Part shown: one piece after another, positions 1 to 11,942 of the stretch
Layout of the letters: each line of letters begins with the position of its first letter
How positions within the stretch are numbered: the stretch's first letter is position 1
Assembly (NCBI GenBank): GCA_004431415.1
Contig: QPMI01000214.1
Coordinates: 7,501-71,500 of the forward strand
From: Cyanophora paradoxa
Taxonomy: Eukaryota; Glaucocystophyceae; Cyanophorales; Cyanophoraceae
Length of the DNA stretch: 64,000 nucleotides
Direction of reading: 5' to 3'
Program-made: the position numbers and the translations under genes
Notes under the pieces: model-generated
What the model was told of the DNA's origin: nothing
Database searches by the model: none
The model's input: the letters and a program-made list of their open reading frames with translations, nothing else

Positions 1-2612
1 CCCAGTTCTAAGCTCAGATTCAGCAGCATGACAACTTGTAACGAGAGAGTGGAAATGCTGTTACCCGACTCCATGTGATGCGGCACCCACAGCCACCCCC
101 CTTGCGATGCTATCCCTGAAGAAAGGATTCAGATGCTTTGAATAAGAAAAAGTTCTGCAGATTGTGTGTCGCACTCGATGCCGAAGGTTGTAAGGATCCG
201 CCTTGCAAAATTTGCCCCTTCAATGATGTCAGTGGATATTAAATTACCTCCTAGGTCCTTGACCCCTTCCAGGCCCGTGCACTGGCACAACATGGTACGG
301 CAACGCACCTAGAACTCCACTCAAAATCACAAGTGCGGCTGTAAGACTCTCACTCGAGCCCAGAATTCCGGCCACTGAGCACCAATGAGTTGCGGATATT
401 GCAGGCCAGCAAAAAAAAAGTGACCACCTTGGATTGCGATTGGTGTTGTTACAGAGCGTGGGAGTGCAACAAGAGCCGTTTCAGGAGGCATGGCCAGCAA
501 CCGAACCAGGCACGAAGTGAACAGCAAAGACAGCGCAGCCGAGGAGAAGATGCCTCCGACGATCTCGATCTGTAGAACACTGCGTTGACTGCGTGCCAAC
601 CACAAAGACTGCAGCTGTTGGAAAAACAAAGCCAACCCTGTGCTTGGAAAGAAGCTGCCGTTGCTTGTAGAGGCGGAATCCAAGACTGATGATAGATGGG
701 CCAAGCATGCGCATGAGCAGATCACCAGCACCGAACGAGATGAGGCCAGGTACAGAATTTGCGAGATAGCAGCCAAGGGCGTTCTGCCAGCCAGCCTGAG
801 ACGAAGGGTTAGCCAAAGCATCTCCCTGGCTGTGCTTGGATGTACCCCAGTTATTATGCCAAGAAGAGAGATTGCAGACGACGTAATAAGCGAGCCTACA
901 TTGTTGACGGTTAATCGCTTCTTACTGGAATTTCCAGTTCGAGCAAGCGTCTTTCAAAAAAACACAACTTACAGAATATGAGTGGATGGAGAAACTGCAC
1001 ATCCGAGTCACCTCTGAGTTTGTAGGACTCGCAAATTAAAATAACCAAAACGGACCGAAGTCATGCCCCGAGTGCCAAAGAGGTAGGAGGAAACGGTTAT
1101 GCCGAGTGAGAAGGGGCCCGCCAGAAAAGCTGGATGATTTCCAAACCCGGTGACAAGTGAGGTGAGAAAGCGCGGATCGCTTTGGGGGCCTGATCGAGAC
1201 GCGATCAGGCGGATCAGTAAACGTGGAAACACAATCGATGACCTTGAAGGGCCGCAGCTGCTGTGCGAGGTCCAAACACCTCTGACGCCGCAGCCATTGC
1301 GCCAGCTGCGTCCACACCCAGACCATACTTCAGGGGCAAGATGCAACCTAGAGCTGTTATGCAAGTCCATGTCGCGATAAGACGTGGCTCTGGAAGGGAA
1401 GGCTTGGATTTTTTCTGCTTGTTGGCCTGATCCGGGCTCGGCACATCTAGGCTGGTGTTGGAGGCCTTCCTCAAATACTTCACAATCTTTGCAGTAGAAA
1501 TGAGGGTGAAGGCAAAACCCACAGCTGTGCGTGAAACAAAGCTCGTTAAACATGGCAAGCAGGTCAGCTAACACATGCTGGACAAGAATGGCTCACCGCA
1601 TACGAGAGCTAGCTTAGCCGCTTCGATCAAGGAGGGCTTCGGCACGACGGGGAGGACGACAAGCGGCGGGACGAAGAACATGGGCATGTATCTGCAATAG
1701 ATCAGCAGAGATTGTCGGTCCTGTCTCAATTGGCGCACCGGGTAAGAAAGACGAGCGTGGGCTTGAAAAAATCCTCTACGGAATATGCCGCTTTTTGGTT
1801 ATCTGATAAAAACAATAAGCGCCAAGTTTTCCGAAGCTGGTGCATTGCGCACACGTGCGCAGCAGACACATCGAGACGAAGACTGCCGACATTCCAACGA
1901 GAGACGGAGGAAAGCGTACGTGTCCCCGCGCCATGATAGCCGTGAGCACGGCGTCCAGACCGCCAAGAACTCCCATCCCAGCTACCACCTTCGCGGCATT
2001 CGAAGCAAAAGATTTGATCTGCAGGCCCGGTTTGTGTGCGAAAGCTGAGTGTAGTTATATATCACTCACGTTCTGGGAAACAGTGGTAGGCGGAGCGGGG
2101 CTGGCTCCCGGAGGCGGCGACGGCGAGTCGGCTGGGACAGAAAGCGGCGACGGCGAGTCGGCCGCGAGAGCAGACTAGACTAGCGGAGGGAGCTCGCGGA
2201 CCGCTTCCATTGAAACTTGAAAACGAGCGGCAGACGGCCGCACCGAGTTGCCCAAGGCCGCCCCTTTGATCTTCGCTGTGGCCGAAGCGACCTGCGCGCG
2301 GGGGCGCTCAGCGGATGCGGCGCGCGTTGTGCCGTCCTGGCACCACGGCTGAAGTGCGCACTCCTCAGTGACCCAGATCGCAGCTTTGGCGCATTGGCGA
2401 CGGCGCTTCTCCAGGAGAGCGGCCTGGTGCGGGGGCCACCGGCTGCTGAAGGCGCGCGCGGTCAGCATGCGCGCGACGGCGCGTACTTTGAACGTACTTC
2501 TTTGCATACCGTGCATCACGTTGAAAGGCCGGGCCGCGACCAGGCAGGCGCGCGTTGGCGGTGCTCGGCCCCCCGCCGGCGCGCCGGCGGCGGCGGACAC
2601 GAAAAGCGACAT
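1..2612 (-). CDS. PLGG1: LrgA/LrgB plastidal glycolate/glycerate translocator (3' part outside window)
   Basis: Multi-exon membrane protein that would export glycolate and import glycerate across the plastid envelope in photorespiration. The LrgA half is seen at about 1780-2050 (GVLGGLDAVLTAIMARGHV, then RFPPSLVGM). The LrgB half is seen at about 560-800 (GAGDLLMRMLGPSIISLGF), 430-490 (LPRSVTTPIAIQ), 310-380 (AGILGSSESLTAALVILSG) and 70-130 (ARGVAVGAASHGVG). The matching order of motifs identifies the family from established knowledge. The last exon runs off the left edge. The 5' end is uncertain: an Ala/Arg/Ser-rich reading frame starting at 2612 looks like a plastid presequence, but its splice to the Pro/Ser-rich exon at 2050-2165 is inferred. 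The gene is divergent from PEX14, about 200 bp away. Confidence 0.8.
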
Positions 2613-2810
2613 GCGTGTTGTCGCTGCGCTGTGCCGCTACCTAGCGCTCGCTCGACCTCGCGCTTGGACCTCGTTATTCGGTTGTTTTTTTTTAGCGAAC
2701 GGTACCCCTTTGTGCCTTGAGCCGCGAAGTTGAGCGGCAAGTTGAGCCGCTTGATCACCTCCTGACGCTGCGCTGCCCGCTCGCTCGAGACCGCTCGGAC
2801 CCGCATTTAT

Positions 2811-4078
2811 ATGGATTCGGGCGGCAGCGGCGCAGCGGGTGCAATGAGCCCGGACGAAGACCGGCCCATCAACCCGCTCGGGGGGCCGGGCCCGGAGAAG
2901 CCCGCAGCGTCGTCTCCGCCGCCAGGAGCAGCGCTGCCTGCGACGCTCGCTGCCGCGGCCGCTCCGGATGCCGTTCGCCCGGACTACGTACAGAATGCGG
3001 TTAAATTTCTTCTTCATCCCCAAGTCCGCGCGTCTCCGCAGGTCCGTCGCAGTATCGCCGTGCTCGCGGGGTCCAGATCTATCATCGAGTCGACGCCGGG
3101 ACAAACTTCTCGCTTGCGCAGGCGCAGAGAGTGGCTTTCCTGCAGAAGAAAGGCCTGCGCGCATCAGAGATCGCCGAAGCGCTAAAGATTGCAGCAAGCT
3201 CACCAGCCCAGGCCACGGTACCGCTCGCGGGCCCAAGCGTGATGCCGCGTGCACGGCCGCCTGCCCCGAACGAGCAGCAATCTTACTCGGTGACGGCACT
3301 CGACCAGCAGCGCTCCGTCTGGCCGAGAGCGGTGCTCGCGGGCTGTGCAATCGCTGGACTCGCTGGTGTAGCTGCATACGTCGTGAATGTTCGCTCGAAC
3401 GCCCCGAAGCGTCACCCTTGCGCCCGCATGCTCACAGCGGGCGCAGAGATTTGTAGTTCCGCGGCTGCGCGCGAAGTCGCGTGCTGCGGAGCAAGAGTCG
3501 TCGGTTGGTTCTCCGTCCGGCCGTTCCGCTGTCGCCCTCGATTCTTACACCTCCGCTTCAGGAGCGCGAGAAAGTGGAAGCCGCTGCTATGCTTCAGCTG
3601 GAGTTGCAGGGCATTAGGGATAACCTGAAGACCCTCTCGGACAAGGTTGCGAACATGCAGGAGACGCAAGCAGCGGAATTGCGATCCGTCGTCAGTGCCT
3701 TTCAACTACAGCTTGAGAGGCAGACCAGTCGAGACGTGCGTTCATACAAACCATGGGAGCGTACACGTACCCTCTCACACATTGCAGTTGACACGCCCAG
3801 CAAGCGCTAGAAGCCCAGGCCACCATCCGCCTGGCCTTGACCCCACACAAAGGAGTGTGATCGAGGCCGTCTTTGGAGCATCCAGTACTGCAAACGGTGT
3901 TGCTCATGGAAACTCCAATGCAAGCGCTGGAATGGCAGACGTCTTGAGGGAGCTGCAGCACGGGCACGTTCCTTCTGACGTGAAGGACATCAATGACTCT
4001 CCAGCTGTTGATTCACCCATCCCCCCCGTGACTGCAAATATCCGTCTTAAACCATGGGAGCGTACATCGAATGCTTAG
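2811..4078 (+). CDS. PEX14: Peroxin 14, peroxisomal import docking protein
   Basis: Membrane docking subunit that binds cargo-loaded PEX5 at the peroxisome. The ATG at 2811 opens a Gly/Pro/Ala-rich leader, then the conserved N-terminal helical domain, split by an intron (PDYVQNAVKFLLHPQVRAS; then VAFLQKKGLRASEIAEAL at about 3130). A hydrophobic segment follows at about 3330-3390 (AVLAGCAIAGLAGVAAYVV), then a coiled coil at about 3560-3720 (LELQGIRDNLKTLSDKVANM). This order is the PEX14 family order. A 52-nt intron at 3736-3787 precedes the last exon, which ends LKPWERTSNA. The KPWE motif is typical of PEX13 N-termini, and the 18-bp DNA encoding it also lies inside the last intron (see findings). 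The gene is convergent with the RRM gene, whose stop is 43 bp away. Confidence 0.9.
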
Positions 4079-4120
4079 TTGAATTTTACTGTGCTGCGAA
4101 TTTATCGAGCCCCACAGTAA

Positions 4121-4926
4121 TCACTGCCGGAGGGATAAGCCAACTGTAAAGAGGGAGTGAAATGAGATACATCTCGCACCTCGGCCACCCAACTCGCTCC
4201 CATTGAACATCTGGATCGCATTCTCCGCTCCAGAAGCATCGAGCATCAGCACTATGCCGTTCCCGCGACTGCGGCCTGTGGCATAGTTGACAGACTGCGC
4301 CGGAGCTGGGGTTCCAGCATGCGCATTTAACTACCGTCGTTGGTAAGGAGCACGTCCGCTCTCTCTACCTCCCCAGCTTGCCGGAACACGTCCTTCAGCT
4401 CCTGCCACGTAACGCTCCAAGGAAGATTCTGCACGAACAACTGCATGCGAGCGTGAGCACGCAAAGCAGCTAGTTCCTCGGCGCGCTAACCTGGCGTCCC
4501 GCGCCACCGTGCGCTGCGGGCGGGCCGCGGGCGACGACGCGAGGTGCAGGCGCGCGCCCGACGGTGACTTTGCCAGCCTCGCGGTCTTCGCGGACGAAGA
4601 TGAGCCGTCCGTCGAGCTCCGTGTTCGACAGGGTCGCGATGGCGTTCGCAGCCTTCGCGCCCGGTCCGACTTGAGCGCAAACCAGAGGGTCATATCGGGT
4701 CACACACCTCGTCCGCTGTCTCGTACTCTACAACACCGCAGCCCTTCGACCTCCCCGTTCCGCTCTCCGTCAGCACGTCCGCGTACAGCACCGTTCCGGC
4801 CTGCCGCATGTAGTCTGCGACGCATGTTTAGCAGCGCTCAGGTCTCGCCTCGACAGCGCGTGCGCCTTTGAGGTTCTGCCAGTTCGTCGACCACGAGAGA
4901 TTGCCGACGTAGACGCGGTTCGACAT
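4121..4926 (-). CDS. Tandem-RRM RNA-binding protein (Gbp2/Hrb1-like)
   Basis: Small nuclear RNA-binding protein with at least two RRMs, probably acting in mRNA processing or export. The start ATG (4924-4926) gives [20 protein letters not shown], the RNP2 strand of RRM1. Later exons give [20 protein letters not shown] and [12 protein letters not shown] (RNP1 region), then [23 protein letters not shown]2 is seen as [20 protein letters not shown], then [12 protein letters not shown] and [19 protein letters not shown]. The wording of RRM2 resembles the Gbp2/Hrb1 group, from remembered family conservation. Intron 1 appears to use a GC donor (+ strand 4864-4865). Stop at 4121-4123. It is divergent from the PEX5 locus and convergent with PEX14. 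Confidence 0.82.
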
Positions 4927-5147
4927 CGTCTGAGGGGCGCGCGTCACGCGTACGTTCGCGCGCCCGTGGTGAAGCGCGCGCTCCCTTTCCCGCCATTTCC
5001 GAACGTATCGCTTATTGAATGGCGCGCGTCCTAACGTATCGCTATTCGTAGTTACCGTGCCGCCGGCGCAACTGGTAGCTCTAGCTCCGCGCCTATCAGA
5101 GTACCCCCAGCGGCGACGAGTCGCCGACGAGTCAGCGTCGCCCAGCG

Positions 5148-6062
5148 ATGCTCAAGCAGATCGTGTCCGGCGTGCGCCGGCCGAGACGCGCGCATGGCGC
5201 GCACGCCCTCATCCCCCGCGCAGGCCTGCGAGGCGACACCCGTAGCGAATCTCCTGCAACGCCCACTTGCCGATGCGGACCGGGCCAGGGTGAGCGCGCC
5301 AGCGCGCCCGAGGCGGCACCCGCACTTAAGCCGGTCTACATCGCAGGAGCACAACGAGTACCTCGGCGCCGAGGGAGCGCTTGCTGCCCTCGCCAGCGCA
5401 GCTCCGCTCCTGGCCAAAGAGAGTGTCTCCGCCAACGCGGACGTGAGTACGCTAGCTGTCATGTCGCGCGCAAGATTGTGCGAATGCGCGAGCAGGTGGA
5501 GGCGTATGTGAGGTCGATCAACGAAGCAGCTGGCGCCTCTTCTTACGTCGACAACCTTGACCAAGTGTATGAAGCCGTGTGGGCCCCTGCCCAGGGTGCT
5601 TCCTGTTTCCGCTCCCAGCGTGCAACAGTATTCTTACGCGTTCAGATACAGACGCGGGCATCCAGCAGGGAGACGCCATCTGGGGGAACATTGTTGCAGG
5701 GGGGAGCACGAGTGCAGATCCTGTAGCGGATGCATTGACTGCGTTTCTTCGGGGCACGGGGCATGTAAGGCTGACGATCCCGGGCCCTCGGTTCCGCGTC
5801 CTAACTGAATCCCAACCCAGATGACTGCAGTGCCGGTTTCCTTGGATGCCGAGGCAAAGCGGAAGGTTCGTGACAGGGCTGGCATCATGGCGAGACACCT
5901 GTTTGCTGGTCAGTGCGTTTTGTATGCAGCACGGCATAGAATGCACTTGCGATTCAGTGACTTTGACTGGCAGAACAAGGGGAGGCTGCCATCGAGCGGC
6001 AGGTTCGGTTCTCTACATCATCGTAGCTGTCGCTTCACATCTGCGATCAGGTTGCAAACATC
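5148..6062 (+). CDS. Probable 5' exons of the PEX5 gene, or a separate small gene
   Basis: Several short protein-like reading frames separated by plausible introns: EHNEYLGAEGALAALASAAP (about 5350), MREQVEAYVRSINEAAGASS (about 5484), GDAIWGNIVAGGSTSADPVA (about 5670), VPVSLDAEAKRKVRDRAGIM (about 5830), then EQGEAAIERQ (about 5989). The last joins in frame through a 5'ss at about 6019 and a 3'ss at about 6051 to VANIMSAFNISAGDVDRGF, the first recognised PEX5 exon. It may therefore be the receptor's N-terminal extension. I recognise no domain here, and the ATG at 5148 is only a candidate start. Confidence 0.4.
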
Positions 6063-7964
6063 ATGAGCGCCTTCAACATAAGTGCTGGCGACGTAGACAG
6101 AGGCTTTGAGCAAGCCTTTGAAGAGGCATACCGCCAAGGCAAGTCTTCTTATATGCCCCCTGTCTGATGAGTCCAACAGTGTGCATAGATCAGGGTGTGA
6201 TCGTGCTGCCTACAGAGTCACATCCTGGGGGTGCAGGCGTTGCTTTGGCACCAACCAGACCAGATGGAGTAGCATGGGCCGATCAATTTCAAGAAGAGCT
6301 CTCGCCTGAGAAATGGGGGGAGCAGTTCGCTTCCTTGCAATCACAAGGTCAACTTGAGGACGACACAGCAATCAAGCGAGCGTCTGCAGATCTTGTTGGG
6401 CGAGTACAAGCAAGCGGCGATGAGAAATTGAAAGCAACCGAATTCATGAAATTCATGCAAGGAATCAGTGATGGTCAGCTGCGAATTGATGGCAATCAGG
6501 TGAGGCTAAGCTCCAAGTTGATACACTCTCACTGCTGACTGTCATGATCGCTCAGGTAGTTGCACAGACGACAAACGGTTGGACAACTCTTTCAGCACCT
6601 CTTGATGACACCGAGGCCCTGGCTGCTGAGTTTGCGGATCTGAAGATGCTTCCACAGCAGGTGCCTTGACCGGGCTTGTGCCAGCATTTCTTCGTGACGG
6701 TCCTGCCTGCTGCAGCATGAGGATGCCCTTGGGGCAGGCCCATCGACGGCATATGTATTCCAGGCGAACAATCCGTGGTTTAATCGCCAAGATGCCTTCG
6801 ATGAGGGCACCCGCCACTACCGAGAAGGTAACTTGGGAGAGGCAATTCTTGCACTGGAGGCTGCGGTGCAGATGGACCAGTCGAACATTGCAGCCTGGCG
6901 ATTGCTGGGTGCTGCACACACCGAGCGTGATGAAGATGTAAAGGTTAGTCTCTCCTACTATCTAAATTAGTGTTTCAAGCGTCTGAGGAACTCTTTTGAA
7001 GGCGCTTGGAGCACTCAGAAGGGCGGTTGACATTGACCCCAAAGACCTGGACTCGCTCCTAGCCCTCGGCGTGTGCTACACGAATGAACTGGAGACCGAC
7101 AAAGCTGTGTACTACCTGAAGCGCTGGGTTCAGGAGAATGCTACTTATTCTCATTTGGCCAACATGCAAAGCGACCTCTTAGTTCGCCTTTGGCACTTTT
7201 TTCGCTATACTCCGCTAAACAGAATGCAGGGCGAAGGGCTTGCTTGGCTCACTTCTGTCTTTTGCGAGGCGGCCAAAGAAAACCCGAATGATGCCAGGAT
7301 TTTTACTGTTTTGGGGGTCTGTTGCACGCTGGCGAACCAGTGGTGGAATAAGCTAACAAGCGCTTCGCAGGTGCTTTACAATCTCTCTCGCGAGTTCGAT
7401 AATGCAGCAGAGTGCTTCGAAATCTCGACAAAGCTGAATCCAGATGATTTCTCGTCGTGGAACAAGCTCGGGGCTACACTGGTAGTTTTCTCTTAAGCAA
7501 TCTTTGTCTCCAAGCGAATTGAACCGTCACACATCAGGCCAATTCCTACCAGAACGATGCAGCCATGCAAGCGTACTCGGAAGCACTGTCTCGGAGACCC
7601 TCCTACTTGCGTGCCCTTGTCAACCTCGCCATCTGCTTCAGCAACCAAGGCCGCTACTCGGACTCGGCTGAGAAGTACTTGCAGGCTTTGAGGTGCGCTT
7701 CGCTTATTGCTTCTTACTTCCGGCCATTTTTCTGACTTGTTTCTCATTCGTGCCAGAGTGCACCCTGAAGCTGAGGTGCTGCCCTTCGCCTCCCCGGCCC
7801 TTCCCGCTTGCGTCAAGCGTTCTTTCCACCCCCGGCAGCACATTTGGTCCAACCTTTCCATCTCGCTGGCATGCATGGGCAAGCCAGAGCTCTCTGCCCG
7901 GGCAGATGCACGGGACCCGGGCTTACTTTCCAGCCCGGTTGACTCGCTTCTTGCAACACCGTAG
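6063..7964 (+). CDS. PEX5: Peroxin 5, PTS1 receptor
   Basis: Cycling cytosolic receptor for C-terminal SKL-type signals; it docks on PEX14 and PEX13. Two WxxxF PEX14-binding pentapeptides are visible at about 6268-6320 (WADQF, WGEQF). TPR repeats start at about 6760 (YVFQANNPWFNRQDAFDEG) and continue through SALRRAVDIDPKD-like units (ALGALRRAVDIDPKDLDSLL), FDNAAECFEISTKLNPDDFS and NSYQNDAAMQAYSEALSRRP. The C-terminal helix region is HIWSNLSISLACMGKPELSA. The chain ends with TAG at 7962-7964. A 41-nt intron at 6139-6179 begins with GC. The exon structure is dense and the first Met may not be the true start because upstream exons appear continuous with it. The C-terminus abuts a dispersed repeat. 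Confidence 0.92.
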
Positions 7965-8059
7965 GACCTCCTTTCCAAGACCGCCCCAGGTTCGCGGGTG
8001 CTCTCTCACCCCGTGAACGTTCTCTGAAGCACCCATCTGCTGTTCGTCCTTTTGCCGCG

Positions 8060-8430
8060 CAGGTGCCCACCTTTGGTGGGAGGCTCGTCCATCGAGTGTG
8101 CACCGGTTGCTTTGATTTCGATCTTGGGGTTTTTCGATTCCGATCTGACCCTTTTTGCCCCCCCAGCGCAGGCTGACTCCATGTCGGGGGTCCAGAACCA
8201 ACAGGGGCTTTCGTCACTGAGACGCCCCCTGCCGCCACAAGACGCGATGCCGCACCCGCCGTGCGGGCACCTGTAGCCGCTGAGCTAGCTATAGTATCTG
8301 CAGGGAGGCGCATTACTCTCCTTAGAGGGCCACGAAGGGCCCGGCTGGCCAGCTTGCTGGTGGGCTGGGCCCGCGGCAGCAGCACCGCGGTGTACGTCCC
8401 ACACTTGTCACCCGGACGTTGTCATTTAGT
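8060..8430 (+). repeat. Dispersed MITE-like repeat family C, copy 1
   Basis: About 370 bp, related in the opposite orientation to 16560-16992 and in part to 12048-12245, 29655-29772, 30660-30740 and 61180-61250. The shared right end contains CCCACACTTGT followed by CCGGAC and a CGT-rich tail. It lies directly 3' of PEX5 and carries no coding signal. Confidence 0.6.
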
Positions 8431-8499
8431 CCGTGTGGAAATGCCTCCTCGGGCCCCTGGCTCCGCTTCCAGGACGAACCCATGACGAACATAGTCGTA

Positions 8500-8700
8500 A
8501 TCGAAGACGTCACGGCGTCCAACGTTAAACCCTCATCATGGCATCGTAATCGAAATCAAAGACGTCCGACCCCTCAGGGCTCAATCGTAATCAATCGTAA
8601 TCATCGTAATCAAAGACGGCAGGCCGGGGGGAAGGGGGGGGGGGGAGGGGGGGGGGGGGGGGGGGGCAGGGGCGGGCGGCGGGCCGGGGCGGGGGCGGGC
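8500..8700. repeat. TCGTAATC/AAAGACGTC repeat block ending in a long G tract
   Basis: Several ATCGTAATCGAAATCAAAGA-like units, reverse complements of the TTTGATTxCGATTACGAT family found across the window, run into an interrupted G homopolymer at about 8635-8670. The tract is likely a quadruplex former and a sequencing-error hot spot. Confidence 0.6.
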
Positions 8701-9320
8701 GACCGTCGACGCCATCCGCCGGGCGGGCCCGGGGGCCGGGCCGGACGTCGAAGGCGGGCCGGGGCCGGGCGCGCGGATGGAAAAGTTAGAGACTCGAACC
8801 TGCCTTGAGACGGTCGCCCGAGAGCTCGCGTTCGCCCGACGTCCCGAGCAGCTGCGCAGGGAGGCTGTCATCGCCTCTCCCGATCGGGGCGCGCGCGGGC
8901 GCGCGGGGCAGAGCACTTGAGGGATCAGTCGCTGGAGCCCGCGGTGGATGTCGCCGGCTGGGCCTTGCGCGGGGGCCATGGAGAGAACGTCTTCGGCGAA
9001 CTGCGGGAGGCTCACGATGCACTGCACGGGCGCGTTGATGTCATCAGCGGAAGGGAACGCCGTGCTGAATGCCCCCGCGCGTTTCATCAGCATCAGCAAC
9101 ATCAGCAAGAGACGCCTGCGCTGGTCAGTTCGGGTCAAAAGAGCGAGCCGCGCTTGAGGGTGCAAAAGAACGCGTGCGAGCAAAAGTGCGAGCTCGGTGA
9201 CCGTAGCGTACGCGTGCATGTCGCACCGACGCGTCCGTTGTCACTCTGAAACAGCAACTTACCTGAAACAGCTCGAGGCCCTCCCTTGCAAGGCATATCC
9301 CTAGCAGCTCAGCTGCAGCT
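8700..9320 (-). CDS. Uncertain minus-strand gene upstream of DNAAF3
   Basis: A strong donor (CAG then GTAAGT) lies on the minus strand at about 9260 behind a protein-like frame ELLGICLAREGLELFQ. A downstream frame at about 8900-9110 reads FPSADDINAPVQCIVSLPQF and AEDVLSMAPAQGPAGDIH. The frames are not joined convincingly, no start codon is fixed, and I recognise no family. The 3' side runs toward the poly-C tract at 8640. Confidence 0.25.
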
Positions 9321-9508
9321 CAGCAGCAGCTGTACGTGCCGGGTACGCGTGAAGATCGAGCCGCGGTCGAATTCGAACTAGCTTCCCAAATCTGGCTGCG
9401 CCAGCCGGATCCCAGCTCAGCGCGGCTCGCACGCCAAGCTAGCTTTAACAGCGGACGGGAAGGATATATATATCGGCCGCGGACGGCGTTGGCGTGAGCT
9501 AGCGCCCG

Positions 9509-11326
9509 ATGGACGGCGTCGGCGCGAGCCTGCTTTACGGCTTCAGTCCTGCGCTAGATCTCTTGGAGTTCATTCCGGAGCGTCTGCGCGGTCAGCAGGA
9601 CCCCGTGCACATCCTGCAGCTGTGCGGCGGCGACCTGCGGAACGTCCTAAAAACAGTGTCGTTCAGCGGGCGGCATGGGCCCTCGCGGCCGCTAAACTTC
9701 TACGTATACGAGACTACATACGAGGTGCGATCTTGTGGCGTGCATTGACCCGGATGCTGCGCTTATGGGCCAGCAGTCGCTAGCCCGATACCTCATACTG
9801 CTCGAGGTCGCGCTGGATACATCTGTTCCGATTCGGGAGCGCGTTGATATCTTCCTAGAGATTTATGGCAATACACAGCTTCGAGAGAAGACCAGCGCCG
9901 CCGTCACTGAGTACTCGATGCGGCTTGTCAGGTATTCGAAAGCCTTCCGCTTGGCGAGTCACACTAAGCTTCTCGCGCAGGCTTCTAGCTCATCGCGAGG
10001 GCCGCCTCGCGAACATCATAGATTTCTCGCTCCTGAAGAGCAAAGACGTGGATGAGCTTGAGGCTGTCGTGCGTTCGTGGGGAGACTCGGTGCCGTTCGA
10101 CGTGGGAAACCTTCGTGACGAACGCCTGCGCCGCTATTACAAAGACAGGCAAGAACGGGTTTTTAATCATCGTACAGTTTTTCTCGCGAACGTCCTGGTG
10201 CCAGGTACGATGTCCGAATTAACGTGCAAGACTGGGACTACAACATGAAGCTTCTGCCCATGGGTATATCCATCATCCACTGGCCCGAATTTCGTCACTG
10301 GCGACAGACTGGGCGTGCATTTGAGGTAGGCGGCGGAGCTTAAAGCCATTCTGCTTTTGTTCAACCTTGTGCACAGGTTCGAGACTCGACATATCCCTCG
10401 CCAAACAGGACGATGGCCAGTCTTGCAGTGGGCCGCGGTAACTTTCACGACAGCTTCCATTGAATGACCGCTTACTCTTTCCAGAAAATGGGAAAACGGT
10501 TGCTCGCCGTGGGTTTTGGGGAGACATTGTCAACAGCCCATTCATTGGGCTTGGAATTGATGCCCCTGAACAAGAATTGTTTAGGCGATATAATGACCAA
10601 CATGTTCACTCGTCCCAGGCTCACAACATTCTGTATCATTTCGTCAAGATGGTTTGCTGATGAGGGCCACAGGAAGTTTGCGAATTCAACGTTACTGCAT
10701 TCATTACGGAGCTTTTCACTGGCAGGAGATACACGCTTCCAAAGATGGAGAAAAAGAGTGAAGACAGTTGCGGAGGCTACGAGAAGAGTCTGGAGAATGC
10801 TCAATCAGACTCGGCCCCAGCCACTCCAGCTGCTCCATCCCAGAATTCCACAAAATATGAGGAGAAGGATGCAATGATTTCTGCTGGCGGCGAGCCATTT
10901 GAGAATACAAAGATTTTTCTTTGTTTCGGGGACATTGGAAAGCAACTGTTCGGCAGGTCCAAGCTCCATGGTGGGTTGAGTACTAGTTCTTTCATCTGGC
11001 AGGCTTGTTTAGCGTGCTGCAGGTCAAATGAATGTAGCATTCCTTGGTAACATGGCAGCTCATCACATTGGCGACTCGCTGACCAATCTGCTGTCTGATG
11101 ACGCCAAGATTATTGTTGAAACGGCCAGATTCATGCTTGATGTATATGGCAAGCCAGCAAAGGAGTTCACATCAAAGGTTTGCTTTTTTGGATCCCTGCT
11201 TGCCGTTCCTCATTCTTGGTCCTTCAGGCTCTCGGACTTGCCCAGCAAGCAGGCTGGCGGTTGCTGGAACCCCACGAGCCCGATGGGCAAAAGCACTCAA
11301 TCCTGCTGTTCGGGAAGAGATCATGA
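9509..11326 (+). CDS. DNAAF3: Dynein axonemal assembly factor 3
   Basis: Cytoplasmic factor needed to pre-assemble inner and outer arm dyneins before import into the flagellum. The start gives MDGVGASLLYGFSPALDLLE; the GFSPALDL signature is diagnostic. Later exons give HILQLCGGDLRNVLKTVSF, RPLNFYVYETTYE, DVGNLRDERLRRYYKDR, WPEFRHWRDTGRAFE-like sequence at 10290, GFWGDIVNSPFIGLGID at about 10515 and HIGDSLTNLLSDDAKIIVE at about 11060. The final exon (about 11225-11326) gives LGLAQQAGWRLLEPHEPDG and stops at TGA 11324-11326. A Fanzor-derived fragment lies only about 57 bp after the stop. A TATATATA stretch at about 9462-9470 upstream could be a promoter element (inference). Confidence 0.9.
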
Positions 11327-11383
11327 AATCAATCATCAACTTCTATTCCAAAGTCAGCATCCGTTTCTCTTTTTTCTAATTGT

Positions 11384-11857
11384 CCGCCCCGGGTGCGGCT
11401 TCCGGACGGCGGCGCCGCGCGGTGCGCGTTGTGTCTACACACGCCTATACACAATCGCTGCTCCCCCCGCCTAGTCCCGACACGGCCTAGCCACTTGACC
11501 AGAGCTCGCCTCCTAGCCCCCGCCCCCAAAGCGAGGGGGCCAGCAGCCGCCTAGCCCCGCCCGATCGTAATCGTAATCGTAATGAGGCCAGGGCTCCCCC
11601 CGCCTATAGCCCGCCGCAACCGTGATTACGATCGTACTTTGGATCGTAATCGTAATCGTTCTCGCAGGAGCATCTTCATCCGCTACGGCACCGGCGTGGA
11701 CGCGAAGCGCCTGCTCGGCTCGTAGCTAGCTAGGCTGCGATTCCCTTTTCTCCATCAGGGCACCAGTCCCTGCGGGTTACGCTCTATCCCTAACAGCACG
11801 GGTACAGTTAAAGCGCCGAGGTAGGAGGTCCGGTCGCGCCCGTAGCTTAGAAAGAGC
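11384..11857 (+). mobile_element. Fanzor right-end relic A1 (decayed zinc-ribbon exon, intron, last exon, tail)
   Basis: Nearly the same sequence as 23281-23751. It starts in the zinc-ribbon exon, contains the same large intron and the final exon ending AKRLLGS with TAG at 11723-11725, followed by 132 nt of conserved noncoding tail to about 11857. Relative to copy A2 it lacks the bases encoding the DRD motif of RuvC-III, so the catalytic aspartate is missing. No upstream Fanzor exons are present; it sits just 3' of DNAAF3. Confidence 0.75.
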
Positions 11858-11942
11858 AACCGGATGCTGTAGATGAAACTAATTGATCCCGGCTAGAACT
11901 TGATCCCAATGAACTCCGGGCTCCTCTGTTAATGGCTTATCG

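Noticed and set aside
8581-8808. Gly/Pro-rich proteins predicted across the G tract at 8.64 kb
   Set aside because: They arise from translating homopolymer DNA and have no conserved features.
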